Assembly: GCA_034766995.1 (NCBI GenBank)
Contig: CM068322.1
Location: 3,693,089-3,757,088 of the forward strand
Origin: Acanthacorydalis orientalis
Lineage: Eukaryota > Arthropoda > Insecta > Megaloptera > Corydalidae
Length of the DNA: 64,000 nt
Reading direction: 5' to 3'
Part shown: piece after piece, positions 22,541-34,634 of the stretch
Position numbering within the stretch: the first letter of the stretch is position 1
Layout of the letters: each line of letters begins with the position of its first letter
The notes under the pieces: model-generated
Seen by the model: the letters and a program-made list of their open reading frames with translations, nothing else
What the model was told of the DNA's origin: nothing
Databases searched by the model: none
Program-made: the position numbers and the translations under genes

Positions 22541-24260
22541 GTTTGCTTGTAAACAAGTAACTCTTATTTTCATTTTAGTATGTTTTATTATTTCAATGTT
22601 ACTTCATGTATGTATTAGCCATAGAAAGTTAACCATATTTTTCAAACGAGCACTAAAAATGTGTAAAAGTGGAGTATCTGATATAACCAAAATTAAATTT
22701 TTAAAATTTGATAACTAAATTACATCAAAATTATTTTGCAGTAATTAGAAATTTGTGTTGTACTTTTTTAAAAAACTAAATTAAAAACAATTTTTTACAC
22801 ATATTTTTTAAGAACTGAGAAAAAATACTATACGTAATTAGTATGTAAATTTACAAATTTTTTAGAGTGAGGTTTAGAAAGGTCTGTTGTTAGGTTAGTT
22901 TAATTATTTGGAATATACTTTACATTTATTTTATGTTATATCTATTAATTATTTATCACTATTTTTTCCTTATCCTATTAAATATTAGTACTATTTTCTC
23001 ATATCCTTGAACATCCTATATAAAAAAAAACATTCATTTTCGTATTTATAAAAAGATTAAGACTTTTTTGCTTATAGACTCAAATACCATTCCACAGTGG
23101 TGTGAAGATTAAATTTCTTGATAAATTAAAATGTATTAAAGAGATTTTATTTTTCATGTTTGGCACAATTGTTTAAATGTAACAGACGGTAGAAGTTTAT
23201 ATTATCGTGCACATAGTTGCTTTTATAAGTAAATCAGAATATAACCACAACTTTTCACTTTCATGATTAGAGCTGAAACAAAGTGCTTATGAAAGTTGTG
23301 AACAATGGATTCAGTATATAAAGATATGTTGTTTTTAAATGATCAAAAATTTCAACTTTTGTTGCTGTGATAATTTATACAGTTTTAAATACATTGATTT
23401 CACATATTTTTTAAAAAATATTCGAATTGTACTTTATATAAAGTAATAAAAAGTATTCAGGATATGCTAGAGGTATTTACAGTGTAGTAATTATTAAATA
23501 ATGATTCAGAAGGATAGATACTGTTTTTAGCTGATAATGAAGTGTTACTGGTTAAACAACAAAGATTTATTTTTACTTAAGAAAAAAGCAATAAATAAAA
23601 ATCTAAATGTTAAGGCGCTAGTAAATTACATTTTAGCTTTAGTGTGCAGTGACGTACTAAAAAATATCTAGCAAATATAAAAGAATTTAATTGAAAATTT
23701 AATTTAAATTTTTTGTTAAAATTTGACAGATTGATGATGAAATGTAGAAGAAATTTGCAGATTTTTGTAAAGAAATATAAAAAGTGGATATCATAACAGA
23801 TCTATTTTTTTAAAAAAATGTTAGTATAAATAATGTTTAATTAACTAAATTATTATTTTTGACTTCTATCGCTCGTCCTCCATTAGAATTTGAGCAAAAG
23901 TCACTAAGGAAAAATAACAATTTCGATCTTGGCCACGCCGATATAAAAGATGAGCCTAGTTAATGCAGACCTTTCGCAGAAAGTGATAAAGTTCATTAAC
24001 AACGCGTGTCGATTCATTAATCAAAGAAGATCGCTGAACATTAGAGCACTGTTGAAGCAACGCTAGGAATCTAAAAGAAAGAATAGGTGCCTGCAAATTT
24101 TAGAATATATAAAGATTGGTGCTTATTGTGTGTTAACACATTTCTTAAATTCTATATCACACACCATCTGATATTTTTTTTTATATTCAGCACTAAAGTG
24201 CTATTTCAAGGAAAGATATTTTGACTTTTAACAACTAAGTTACGGTTACTATGAGGAATT
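22541..24260. other. AT-rich sequence, no gene seen
   Basis: Nothing recognisable. A slightly less AT-rich stretch at 23,930-24,070 has no open frame of note. Confidence 0.55.
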
Positions 24261-24269
24261 TTCCGGAGG

Positions 24270-24363
24270 AAAAACTACTAAACTTTTACACTGACGAAAT
24301 GAATAAACTTGTTACACTTTGTCAGATATGTATTGCAACAGTGGTGATTATGTTGAAAAATAA
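24270..24363 (+). pseudogene. Mariner-type transposase tail, short relic
   Basis: LLNFYTDEMNKLVTLCQICI followed by a GD-like residue pair and VEK-stop in the next frame mirrors the mariner ending seen at 14,604. Only the last 30 or so codons are readable. Confidence 0.45.
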
Positions 24364-25925
24364 ATACACCATTTGTAAGATTAGATTATCTTCGTATTTT
24401 TTTTGTTTCTTTATAATATTGTAAACCAATCAAGAGTTATGAACTCCTTTTCAAGACTTTTGATCCGATAATCGTTAAATAAAAAAATATGGCGGTATGA
24501 CTTGTGAGAGTTGTACATTTTCTGTAATTCTAAAAAAATAAAATTTCTATTTCTATTATAAAAAAAATGTTTGCATCAGAAATTTGGAACTTTTAATTGA
24601 TTAATTTTTGAAGCAACAGTGCATCAAATTTATCTCGTAAATTAAGAAGTAAGTGCTGACATACTCAGCGTGCAATAAAATAATTGAAAAAAGGCCTCAT
24701 GTACAGTTAAAGCTTAAATTGTAAGAGACGCATATTATAAATATATTCAGTAGAATCATGGATACTGTAGATTATTTTATTTCAAACTTGACATTAGAAT
24801 CTTAAATACAAAAAAGGCATCAGGTAGAGATAATTAAAACATTTTCAACATTTCATCTTTTTATCTGCTCCTTTTGAGAAACAAAGTCCCCGTGAAATGA
24901 AAGAATATGAATTCATACCGATTTATCAAAATTTACGAATAATAACAATAAATAAATATACTGGATATGTTGGTAAATTTAAAATCATTTTGTAAATTAA
25001 AGTTATGAGTATTTTTATGGATAAGATAGTTTTTCATAAAGTATTGAGTTCTTTAGAAACCAGTTAGTTATTTGTTTTAAAAACCTACAATACTTTTATC
25101 GCAATATTAATTTTTTGATAACATATCACACCGAAACAAGAGTATAGAAGTATAAATTTGTGATCTCTAAGAATTTATTGAATTCATTAGAATTATTTGT
25201 AGATTTTTTGACTATTATTTATTATAACCTTCAGTTCTATTCGATTTAAATAAATCAGAATGTTAATTTGATCCATCTGTACACAAGTTGAATTCCGTGA
25301 TCTCTTTATTCTGTACAAATTACTAATTTCTTATATGCTCCTTTAGATTGTAATACAATTGAGTTATTAGTGTATTCTCCTCTAAACAAATTTTTTAGAT
25401 GATTTTGACTAATTTGGTAGATAGGTAAGTATTTTAAACATTCTATTAGAAAGAGGTTTATTAAATAATAATGTACTTATTATTCAAATAATAAATCCAA
25501 TATACTCTTTTTTTTGTTGACAGTTAACCATAAATTATTTATTTGAATACTTTAATTTTTTCAGAAAACTTATTTGATGTCAATTTTTCAATTAGCAGTG
25601 CTTTTCTCATTAAAATTTTATACTTATACGTATGCAGGAAATTTAAAAAATGCACTGTACTTATGATATTATTTCCGACAAATATTTTTTTTCTTAAAAT
25701 TTGTAAGTAATCATGGAAAATTGTATAGAGAAACAGAACATATTTTAAGGAAAAGTTTTTAACTATGGGAAATATTATAAAATAGTTTGAAAATGTAAGT
25801 AGTATTAATATAAAATTAGGAACGCATAAAAGCACTAAATTCTTTAAAAGAGCATTTAGTATTAGGAAAATTGAATGAAATCCAAAAATACGTCAATAAA
25901 ACGCTGTTAAATTTTTTATCATAAA
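24364..25925. other. AT-rich sequence, no gene seen
   Basis: A 98-codon minus-strand frame at 25,539-25,835 has no recognisable feature. Confidence 0.55.
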
Positions 25926-25929
25926 AACC

Positions 25930-26585
25930 ATTACTTGCACAAGAGTACGAATAGTTTGTGGAAGAACTTGTACAAGAACCAAGTTTGCAAAAAGTTGCAC
26001 GTAAATTCTGTTAAGAGAGAGTAACGACTAAGGTTTTCATGTGAATAAACTTTCAACAGAATAACTTTTCGAAGAATATTTTTTTGATAGAAGCAAATTT
26101 AATATCTAGTGGTTGGATGTTTTTGTGAAGTATGGACAAAAGCAACCCAAAAAATAGAATCCAATGGATTTCTTTCGTACTGTTAAATACGTAAGGGACA
26201 GTGATATGGTTTAGAGGTATATTAAAATACTAACTAATAGGAGTGTACGAAAATTGCATTTCATAGATGATAGTATGAATAAAAATCTTTATTTAAAATT
26301 TTAAGAAGTAATCTTTAAGGCGAAGTGTATCAAAGTTGTGACTTTTGTAAAGGTTCGCTTTTTACCAGGATAATAAATCTAAGCATAAGCTAAGAATTGT
26401 AAGAGAATAGCTGTTACACAACTGCTAGGAAAAATTGATACATCACTAATCCCTGAATGATAACCCGATTGAAATGATTTGGAATTATGTTGACACGAAA
26501 ATACAGATACATTCAATAACCATTTTGCAAGTGAGTTTTTTGCAGTCCTACAAGCATAAAAAAATTGATAAGAAATGTTCAATAA
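25930..26585 (+). pseudogene. Tc1-like transposase, heavily decayed
   Basis: KLHFIDDSMNKNLYLK lies near 26,250. FAFYQDNKSKHKLRIVRE, corresponding to FYQDNDPKH with the second catalytic Asp, lies near 26,345. After a shift, DNPIEMIWNYVDTKIQIHS near 26,455 carries the catalytic Glu. The order and spacing fit a Tc1 transposase. The N-terminal half is hard to read, and no terminal repeats were found. This is a third Tc1 subfamily by sequence. Confidence 0.7.
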
Positions 26586-28208
26586 TTGATAACTGACTAT
26601 TTGTGATTGGTTTTTATGTATAATTTTGATAGTGATGCTGTTATCCTAAGAGCCATAAAAAATTTCTGTCCCTTAGTGCTTTGAGGATGATAGAATCAAT
26701 GTCGAAATGCGTATAAACAACAATTAAAACTGATTAAAAATTAATCACTGAACATTTCTGATCAGAATTTTTTTGTAGTAAAATTTAGGCATAGTGTCAA
26801 ATACAATACTGAATTTGAATATTAAGTAAGATTGATTTGAAAAATAGGTTGTACGAAGATCGAAATAATATCGACATTAATTGCATAAAAAAATTATGAG
26901 TGTATGGGAAAGAGATTATCAAAAAGTTATAAAACAAGACGATATCCATTGATATATTAAAGGAATGTAATAAACTCAATTATTTTAATTTGAAATCTAT
27001 AAAATATTCTAATAAATTTATTCGATCTGGACAAAAAAATATTACATTTTTATTTTTAAAATGAGTATATTTGGTTTGATTTCTTTAATGTTATTGTTAT
27101 GCAATATTAAGTAAAAATCTGTGAAAAAATATTAAAAATATATTCACTGGTGAGATTTTTTTTTGAACGATGAGCAAGTATGGGGGTAAAAAGTCTAATA
27201 TTTTAAAATATACATTTAAATTGAAGTTTGAAGGTGATGTACAACTGAACAGTATTCGAACGAAGGTTTTTATATCGATTCAGTGACGAAAAAGAAGAGA
27301 TTTTGAAAAATTTCGGGGAGAAATAAATTGCGTACAATTATTATTTTGATCTTTTTAAAATTAAGTGATGTTTGATATTATTTGTAATAATTAAAAAATA
27401 TTTGTTCATAATATAAGAAGAAAAATGTTTATAATACAAGAATAAATATTTTTATTAACTTTTGTGTAGTCCATCAACTCGAATTTCTTAATTATCAATC
27501 ATCAGTGGTATTTATAATTTGGTTTATTTTAAGCAGTATTATGAAGCAAATGTTTTTGTTCTATGATAAAAGTTTAATGTATAGTTAAATGAATAAATGC
27601 TTATATAATAGAAGATTTAATCGAAAAGAATTCATGTATTGATTATGTATTGATGATGAATATGATTAAACAAAAAAAAATGCATACCTAGAAGGAAATA
27701 ATCAGAAAAGTGTTTTTCACTTTTAATATTTTTATTTGAACTTCCTTGTATCGGTCATCGACATAAAATGGTATATTTCAATAAAGATTTAATATAGTTA
27801 CTTGCGATATCATATTTTATGTCATAAATGCAATATTGACACAATATTTGACTGATTAGATTAATATAATACCAAATTTAAAATAAACATTAAGGAAGAT
27901 ATTTTATCATTCACTTAGTTTTTTATTATTGAATATTTTAAGTATTCGAATGAAAGTAGTTATGCGGGGTATTTTTTAAATGTTTTCATTGTTTAATATA
28001 AAGTGGTATATACATGCAGGACTATCTTTGTCAGGTCTTTGTATACTAACCATGCGAATTTATAAATATATATCTGAACTTATAAACCGTTAGTTAATAT
28101 TTTCGTGATTCAGTGAATATAACTTGCAATTAGAATTGGATAACTTTTTTAGACTCAATGGATTGATTTCTTTTAGTTAGTTAACGGAACTCTATACAGG
28201 GCCCTATA
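26586..28208. other. AT-rich sequence, no gene seen
   Basis: Nothing recognisable in about 1.6 kb. Confidence 0.6.
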
Positions 28209-28925
28209 CACTATCAATTTGGCCGTCAGTTCTGATTGATCAGTTAAATCTAAAGAGTTTTAACTGATCAGACTGTATGTACATTCATCGTCAGATCTAA
28301 CTGATACGTTGTATTTACTAAAAAATTTTTATCTGCTCGTTCCCGACACAGACGTCATAATATTCATATAAATATTTCTATATAGTTATTTTCTATTATA
28401 AAGATGTCGTAAAGAGTGTCGAATTACTAAAATTAATTTACCATTATTTTAAATTGTGCCATTTGTGACAAAATATTAATTTTGAAAAACTTGTGATTCC
28501 CGCCTCAAAGTTAAACACACTACGCTACTGAAAAACAAGTTTTCTTTTAATTATGCACTAGTAAGAAATTTAGTTAATAAAAACAATTCATTATTTTTTC
28601 ACCAAAGTTTTAAAATTAATTTGTACATTAAGTGGTTAAAGTTTAATTTAATTTTGAGCTAACTAAAAAATAGCTAATTAAAAATAATGCATCAAATGAA
28701 GCCTATTACAAGAAGAGACAAATAAAAACTGAACGATTTAACTGAAAGTGCAACATATTGAAATTTTACTTCCGTTCAGTTGGTTGGACAGATAAATCTA
28801 TGGACTTATTTTCAGTTCTTCAGTCGGACTGATCAGTTCAAAACGGAACGATACATATACCACACACCCTTAGTTTATCGTACTCATCACAACTGATCAG
28901 TCAGAACTGACGCCCACTGATAGTG
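28209..28925. mobile_element. Unclassified 717-bp terminal-inverted-repeat element
   Basis: The left end starts CACTATCAATTTGGCCGTCA; the right end is its inverted copy, finishing TGACGCCCACTGATAGTG. About 35 bp match with three or four differences and a 2-bp gap. TA stands immediately outside both ends. The palindromic word TGATCA recurs near both ends; at about 28,237-28,270 two copies form a hairpin with a 9-11 nt loop. The interior has no coding potential, so this is a non-autonomous element. TA flanks do not fit CACTA (3 bp), Transib (5 bp) or hAT (8 bp) duplications, so I leave the superfamily open. Confidence 0.65.
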
Positions 28926-28929
28926 TATG

Positions 28930-29640
28930 CAGGTATGTAGGTATGTAGGTCATCTGCAGCTCGGGCATGATGGGCCCTCGCAGTTACTTGAGCTCCGAGC
29001 GTGTACGCTCACGGCTCGCGTTGCTCATAACCCAGGATGGTTGCTCTGTAGGGTAGATCTTCTCAATATGGTGGAGCAGTTGTCCATGGCCTCCGAGGGG
29101 GCCGCCTCCTGGTGGAGAGTCAGAGGAGCTCTAGGTCGGCCGGTGAAGGCAAACCTCTTACTGAGTCGTTTTGTGGCGTGTATGCTGGATTGCAAACCGC
29201 TTGTCGCCTCGCACTACGCTTTCAGCAGACTAGGCTGCTGGAAGCGGAAGTGTTCGGCGACGAGGTCGTTTTTGCCTAGCCCGCGGGCTAGAGCGTTGTC
29301 GCTGGCCTCCGCTCGACCGTACAGTCGGCGAGCCTGTCCGTGAACAAACTCGTCGATTGTAGAGAGCTGGAGGTCCCTATGCAGTGTGGTGTTTCTCACC
29401 AGGAAGTGCGCATCAGCGATGACGCGCATCACCCGGTTCTGAAACACCTGCAGCCCTTTTATAGATGTTGAGATGTAAGTTCAGGTCGCATCCGCGTACG
29501 TCATAATCGGTCGAATGAAGCTGAGGTAGAGCAAGCGCTTACTTCTCAGCGACAATTTCGACTTCCTATTCAGCGATATGGGGTCCTTAAGGTCCGTGCT
29601 ATCTTTTATGTAGACGGGTAACCGTTAGACGTCCATTGTG
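28930..29640 (-). pseudogene. Jockey-clade LINE, 3' part of ORF2 plus 3' UTR
   Basis: On the minus strand LSLRSKRLLYLSFIRPIMTY near 29,560 is followed by a stop and then VFQNRVMRVIADAHFLVRN near 29,430, TTLHRDLQLSTIDEFVHGQA, and a stop near 29,214. This is the C-terminal domain downstream of the reverse transcriptase in Jockey-clade elements, and it resembles the 17.2-kb copy without being identical. About 270 bp of GC-rich 3' UTR follow, ending in a (TACATACC)-type simple repeat at about 28,930-28,950 that touches the flank of the 717-bp element. The whole RT domain is missing, as in a 5' truncation. The 138-codon plus-strand frame here is a shadow. Confidence 0.8.
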
Positions 29641-30380
29641 TTGCGAGTGCCGAGTATACAGGTTCATAGCTCGCGTCTCTAAAATCTTCTAAACGCTTGT
29701 GGATTGAGGCTTGTTATTAACAATTGGAACATTTTTTGTGTTTTACCGACTGTGTCACTTTTTGCAGTTCAATCAGTGGAGTTTTAGAGTGCTCATGAAT
29801 GCATCTTTGTATTGGTTTCTATATAACAATCAAAGAACTGACTCGCTAATTTCTTCATCTTATCTCATCTGCCGACGTAATTAGCCTGCGCTGCTTATGT
29901 CGATGGTATTCCGTGATAAAGTTGTTCTTTTCAAGTGGATATATGAGTGTTTTCTTAATGTTATTCATGATTGAGCACCTTCTTGAGCATCGTTCGTTCA
30001 AAACTTTATTCAAGCTAAAGACCAGGGAGATTAGATTATAGTTCACTGTATATTTCCATAATGTCGAAAACAAAATATTTTCTCTTATTAAAAGTGTGGT
30101 GTGTTATATAAAAGTGATCACGAAACAGATTTTTTTTTTAATTTTAAAATGTTATAAAAATAGAAAAAATATTTTTTTAAATATATTCTTGTGATTATAT
30201 TTCTAATTCCTACAATAAATTTGCAAAATGGCTGAAATAATAAATTTATAAATAATTAATATTTATTAATAATCTCATTTATAAATAATACTGAATAGTA
30301 TTAAATTCCTGGAGGTATTTTTCCTGTAGGATTAGATGTAAGTCTATTCTCCATGATCGATTTTTGCGCGTGTGCCATCT
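29641..30380. other. AT-rich sequence, no gene identified
   Basis: A 72-codon minus-strand frame at 29,855-30,073 looks somewhat protein-like in composition, but I cannot match it to a family. Confidence 0.4.
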
Positions 30381-30419
30381 TCAGGTGGAGTTTGAAGACT
30401 TGAAAATCCACTTGAAGAT
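30377..30419. repeat. Inverted repeat, 13-bp arms
   Basis: ATCTTCAGGTGGA pairs with TCCACTTGAAGAT with one mismatch. Confidence 0.85.
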
Positions 30420-30520
30420 CGTATACGTGCCGAAATCGGTTGCGGAGAATATTTTTGTAGCTGATCCTACATGAAGAAGATCTTCAATCATTATACCAAC
30501 GGGATCAAGGGTATAAAACA
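30385..30520 (-). pseudogene. Possible Gypsy-type reverse transcriptase scrap
   Basis: MIEDLLHVGSATKIFSATDF on the minus strand resembles the IDDLL and FSxxDL segment at the start of Gypsy-type reverse transcriptase domains. Only about 30 residues support this, and a chance match is possible. Confidence 0.25.
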
Positions 30521-30660
30521 TTACATTTATAAATATAAAATTCTTTTAAAAATTATAAAACACAGATACGTTTTTTCACGCCGAAAAACAAAAAAATATT
30601 AATTTAGAAATTACGTATGGATGTTGCGAAACAAATATTACAGAGTATAATTATTCCTGA

Positions 30661-30895
30661 GTATTGAACGGGTGGGAGGGCGTCTGTGGATGATGCACCA
30701 TTACGTATACAAGTAAAATCGAAACATTTTCATTGAAATATTCCATCCACAAAAAATAAACAAAGGCCTCAAAGAAGGTGCAAGGTATGTACGAAATACA
30801 ATAAGCCCATTGAACTAGCTGGAAATGTAAGAAATGTTACCTTGCACATTCTACATTGTTTTGAAGTTTATCATACTGTACAAAATTATTAACAA
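30661..30895 (+). pseudogene. piggyBac-like transposase C-terminal cysteine finger
   Basis: SKHFH-stop-NIPSTKNK precedes RPQRRCKVCTKYNK. A neighbouring frame then gives KCKKCYLA, and a third gives LHCFEVYHT. Together they reproduce the family's C-terminal layout: a RHFP-like word, a basic stretch, then paired Cys-x2-Cys motifs ending CFExYHT. This finger binds the transposon end in piggyBac proteins. The catalytic domain is absent and two frameshifts separate the motifs. Confidence 0.65.
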
Positions 30896-32344
30896 AGAGC
30901 TTTTAACATACTGTTAATCTTGTTTATACTTATTTGAATAGTGCGAGTGTATGCATTTTTTTACACACGCAATCTGTAAATTTTTTATAGAAACAATTTC
31001 AAGTAACAACGTATTTCGAATTGCTTTGGACGGGTTCGTCACAGGCGCCAGCCAATAAATATCCAGTGCGAGAGGTTAATGTGAACTAGAGGTTTGATAG
31101 AACTACAAAAACTAAGTGTCGAGTTTACACGTAACAAAAATAGTGTTAACTCAAACTTGTATGTCGTGTTGCTCGTAAAAACTTTATATATGAAAATAAA
31201 GTTGTAGAGATATTCTTACACAACTGTATTTTGCCGTATGCATTTCTACTGCAATATTTATGGTTTGTAGTTGTATCTGAGTAGCTCAGTTTGACATTTT
31301 TTATTTTATTGCCTTATTAAAATAATCGTAACTTGTAATATCATATACATACTTTATATCCTCCATCAACTGAATAAGTTTCAATATTAAAAGTAACTGA
31401 ATGTTGTGGAGTGTAATGGCACATTAAATTCAAAAAATATGGAAAAAACAATTGTGATGACCGATTAGGAAAACACTGATTGGTTTATGATAATTCGTTG
31501 ATTCTTATTAAAATTTTATAATTGGTGTGTGATAAAAAAATGAAAAACTAAGCAAGAGATTCGAGTAAAAGAAAAATAATAGTAAATCCATACGATAACG
31601 TTTAAGCTGTTGATGTATAGCGAACATTTTCGCGCCACATTGTCTAAATCCGAGACAAATCACTAACCGATGTGTTCCGAAGCGCTTATATCTTGGGTTG
31701 ACGTCAGACAATACGGCACAATCTTGTACACGCACTGTGTATCATTATATCTCAAGGGTGCAGTTTGCCACCGGGCCTCTTATCACGGCGTGTACACACC
31801 AGCGCGCATGTCCTGTCTCCTGCACATAATGTCTCGCCTAGCAGAAATAACATTTCATTTTCTCGTTGACACAGAGGTGCTTTCATATTTCTTACGCGTA
31901 CTCAGCATCAGATACGTTCAAATTACGAAATAATTCTGTTGGAAATTCGCTTCTAACCAACTAGTGTTTATAACACGGATCTGATAATTTTCATGGCATT
32001 GTTTGATATCGGGCATTTTAGCCTGAAATCTGACAGATATCGGTTACGTAAAACAGTACGATGTCTTGTTTTGAACGACTTCTGTTCAGCGAGTTCATTT
32101 CATTAATATATTAGGATGCGACATGCTTTCAAAGAGTTCAACATTTATTTATTATGATTTGTTTAGCGACTGCGAAATTATCTTTGTGTAATTTAATTTT
32201 TACTTAAGAAATAAAATTAGGTCTTTACTTACCTCGATGACGCATTTGGAAAGAATGCAGTACAAGCTGAAACAATGGGAATAGAAATATATTCAAATCG
32301 TTGTTTGTTCATATATAAACATTGGATCTGCATTATGTATTAGC
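30896..32344. other. Sequence without an identified gene
   Basis: Mostly AT-rich. The CpG-containing patch at 31,640-31,930 is described separately. Confidence 0.5.
31640..31930. promoter_or_regulatory. CpG-rich patch with a perfect CRE-type TGACGTCA site
   Basis: The palindrome TGACGTCA at 31,699-31,706 lies in a stretch with many CpGs. An 87-codon plus-strand frame runs from 31,670 to 31,933 through it. I recognise neither a protein family nor a transposon. It could be a host regulatory region, an exon, or the end of an unknown repeat. Confidence 0.2.
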
Positions 32345-33443
32345 TTGGTAGGAAAATAATTGCGGTTTTCGTTTAAGTACTTCTAACCTTAATTTTATTA
32401 TTAATTTCGCTTCAAATTGGACTATTGAATTAAAGGCGAAGAAAAGTAAATAACAGCAATTTTTTGTATGATTTCAAAATGGTTGGTAAAACAGCAGAAA
32501 CTGCTCGTAAACTAAACGATGCTTTTGGTGTGTGTCATGTTAAGGAACGTACGGTGCATCGGCGATTCCAAAAATATCGTGCTGAGGACGAGAGACCTGA
32601 AGATGATGAAGATAGCGGGCGTCCTGCTTTAGTTCATAACGATCAACTAAAACCGTTCGTTGAATCAACACCACGCACAACAATTCGAGAGCTAGCACAA
32701 AAACTAGGCGTTAATCATTCAACAGTTTTGGACCACTTAAGAAAGGTAGGAAAATCAAAAAAGTCTGACAAATAAGTGCCACATGAACTGAACGAAAACC
32801 AAAAAAAATGGCCGCTATGAAGTTTGTTCTATGCTTCTTTTACGCAACAAAAACGATCCATTTCTCGATCGTATTGTACGTGCGACGAAAAGTGAATTTT
32901 TCACAACAGAAAGCGATCTGCACAATGGTTGAACAAAAATTAAGCCTTAAAGCACTTCGCGAAATCGATATTACATCAAGATATTACACCACTATAATTT
33001 TTTGAATCTTGGCGAAACCATTAGTGAGAGTTGTAAAGAAATCGACAAAATGCATTAAGAACTATGACGTTTGGTCCCGCACTGGTCAATCGGAAAGGTC
33101 CAATTATGCTGCACGACAATGCACGACCACACATCGTTCGATTGACTCTCCAAAAGTCGAATGAATTGGGCTATGAAAAATTACCTCAACCATTATACTT
33201 ATCAGACATCTCGCCAACAGATTATTAATTGTTTAAGTATTTCGATAACTTATTACAGGGCAAGGTCTTCACCAACCGAGTTGCTACCGAAAGTGCATTT
33301 TGAGATTTTATCTGTTCCAGAACTCCGGAATTTTACACCACCGGAATAAACTTGTAATTAATTATCAAAAATGTGTTGATCCTAATGGTGCTCATTTCGA
33401 TTAATAAAGTTAATTATTAGGTTGGTAGAAAAATAATTGCGGT
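32345..33443 (+). mobile_element. SETMAR-like (irritans-group) mariner
   Basis: The left terminal repeat TTGGTAGGAAAATAATTGCG resembles irritans-type ends. At the right, where an inverted copy should stand, the same sequence occurs in direct orientation: GTTGGTAGAAAAATAATTGC from about 33,421. Either the right end was inverted or lost, or a second element's left end lies here. The transposase between them is nearly complete. Confidence 0.75.
32464..33360 (+). pseudogene. Mariner transposase, SETMAR-like, near full length with frameshifts
   Basis: The start ATG at 32,464 opens MYDFKMVGKTAETARKLNDA, the paired-type DNA-binding domain. It stays open for 103 codons through TIRELAQKLGVNHSTVLDHL to KSDK-stop. 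Later blocks in other frames are VPHELNENQKK, FLDRIV-x-CDEK near 32,870 (first catalytic Asp) and NRKRSAQW. These are followed by ALVNRKGPIMLHDNARPH near 33,090 (second Asp), ISPTDY near 33,210 (third Asp) and RTPEFYTTGIN near 33,320. About 25 residues between the first and second Asp blocks appear deleted. The three catalytic Asp residues remain recognisable, but at least four frameshifts or stops inactivate it. Confidence 0.9.
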
Positions 33444-34354
33444 TTATGACCTTTAAATTCATATGTATTTCTCTCAGCTAATATAAGTATAGTTTTTTAA
33501 AGTTTTCAATGTTTTTCATTTTGTATTTTGTTTTGAATATAAATGTATTTGGATACAAATGTATGTGCATGTATGAACTATTTTAAATCGTTATAAAAAA
33601 CTTAAGAATTAAAATTGAATAATTATGATTTTTTATACAAAATATTAAAGTAACATAAAATACAAATAATAAATTCTTCGTAGTGCATAAAAAAGGAAGT
33701 AATATGTACATGCAACATTTTTTATGAATATTACCAATAAAGACAAAATATTAATTTTTTATTTTAGATTCGAGACGGAAAGAGTCGAATCAAACAGTAA
33801 GAATCAAACAAGATTAATTAGCTTATGCATTAGTGTTTCTACAACCAAACAGATTACTGAGTTCTGAGGGTTATTTTTTGGTTTTAACAAGTCCTCTCGT
33901 GTCTGAATCGGGTAACTAGTGTTTGTGTAACGCCCGTTTTTGTAAGACGTGTTCAATCGGGTGTTTCACAAAATAAATGATCAAAATTAGCTCATAAACG
34001 TCACATTTTTAGTCAAATCTGACAAAATCGAAACTGAAACTTGCGATATGTTAAAAATGTTTTTATGGCGATATAACGATATCTTATGTTTTCTTATATG
34101 AGTTCTATAAAAGATTTGTTGAAACTTGAGAATATGTGCACAATGAATAGAAATTCGAACACAAAATATAAAAAAATGTAACATTTTGTAATTGGGTGTA
34201 TATTGGTTACCGTTTGACTAAAAATTATGACTGAGTTGGTAAACATGAATAAAGAATCAATTCGTAAGTTTTCGGTTGAATATTTGACCATGAAGAAGCT
34301 GTGCGTAGAGACGCTGTCAAGCTTTTGAGGTATGAACAAAAGATACATACACTT

Positions 34355-34421
<67 letters not shown>

Positions 34422-34597
34422 GAATTCAAGCCACACCACTGGTCTCCAACAAAAACTAAGCAGAATAATATCAATGGTCGACGACGAATGTTGACAAAAG
34501 AGGAGTGCTGTTGAAGTACATATATGTGGAGTGAAACTAAGAATGTTGTTGTTATTTTCCAATGCATTTCTTCATTATATTCCTTTTTTTAAATAAA

Positions 34598-34634
<37 letters not shown>

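Noticed and set aside
28209..28925. Assignment of the inverted-repeat element to CACTA, Transib or hAT
   Set aside because: No 3-, 5- or 8-bp target duplication can be seen; only TA flanks both ends.
28927..29343. 138-codon plus-strand open frame in GC-rich sequence
   Set aside because: It lies antisense to the Jockey-type ORF2 C-terminus and its 3' UTR; the minus strand carries clear family motifs, so this is a shadow.
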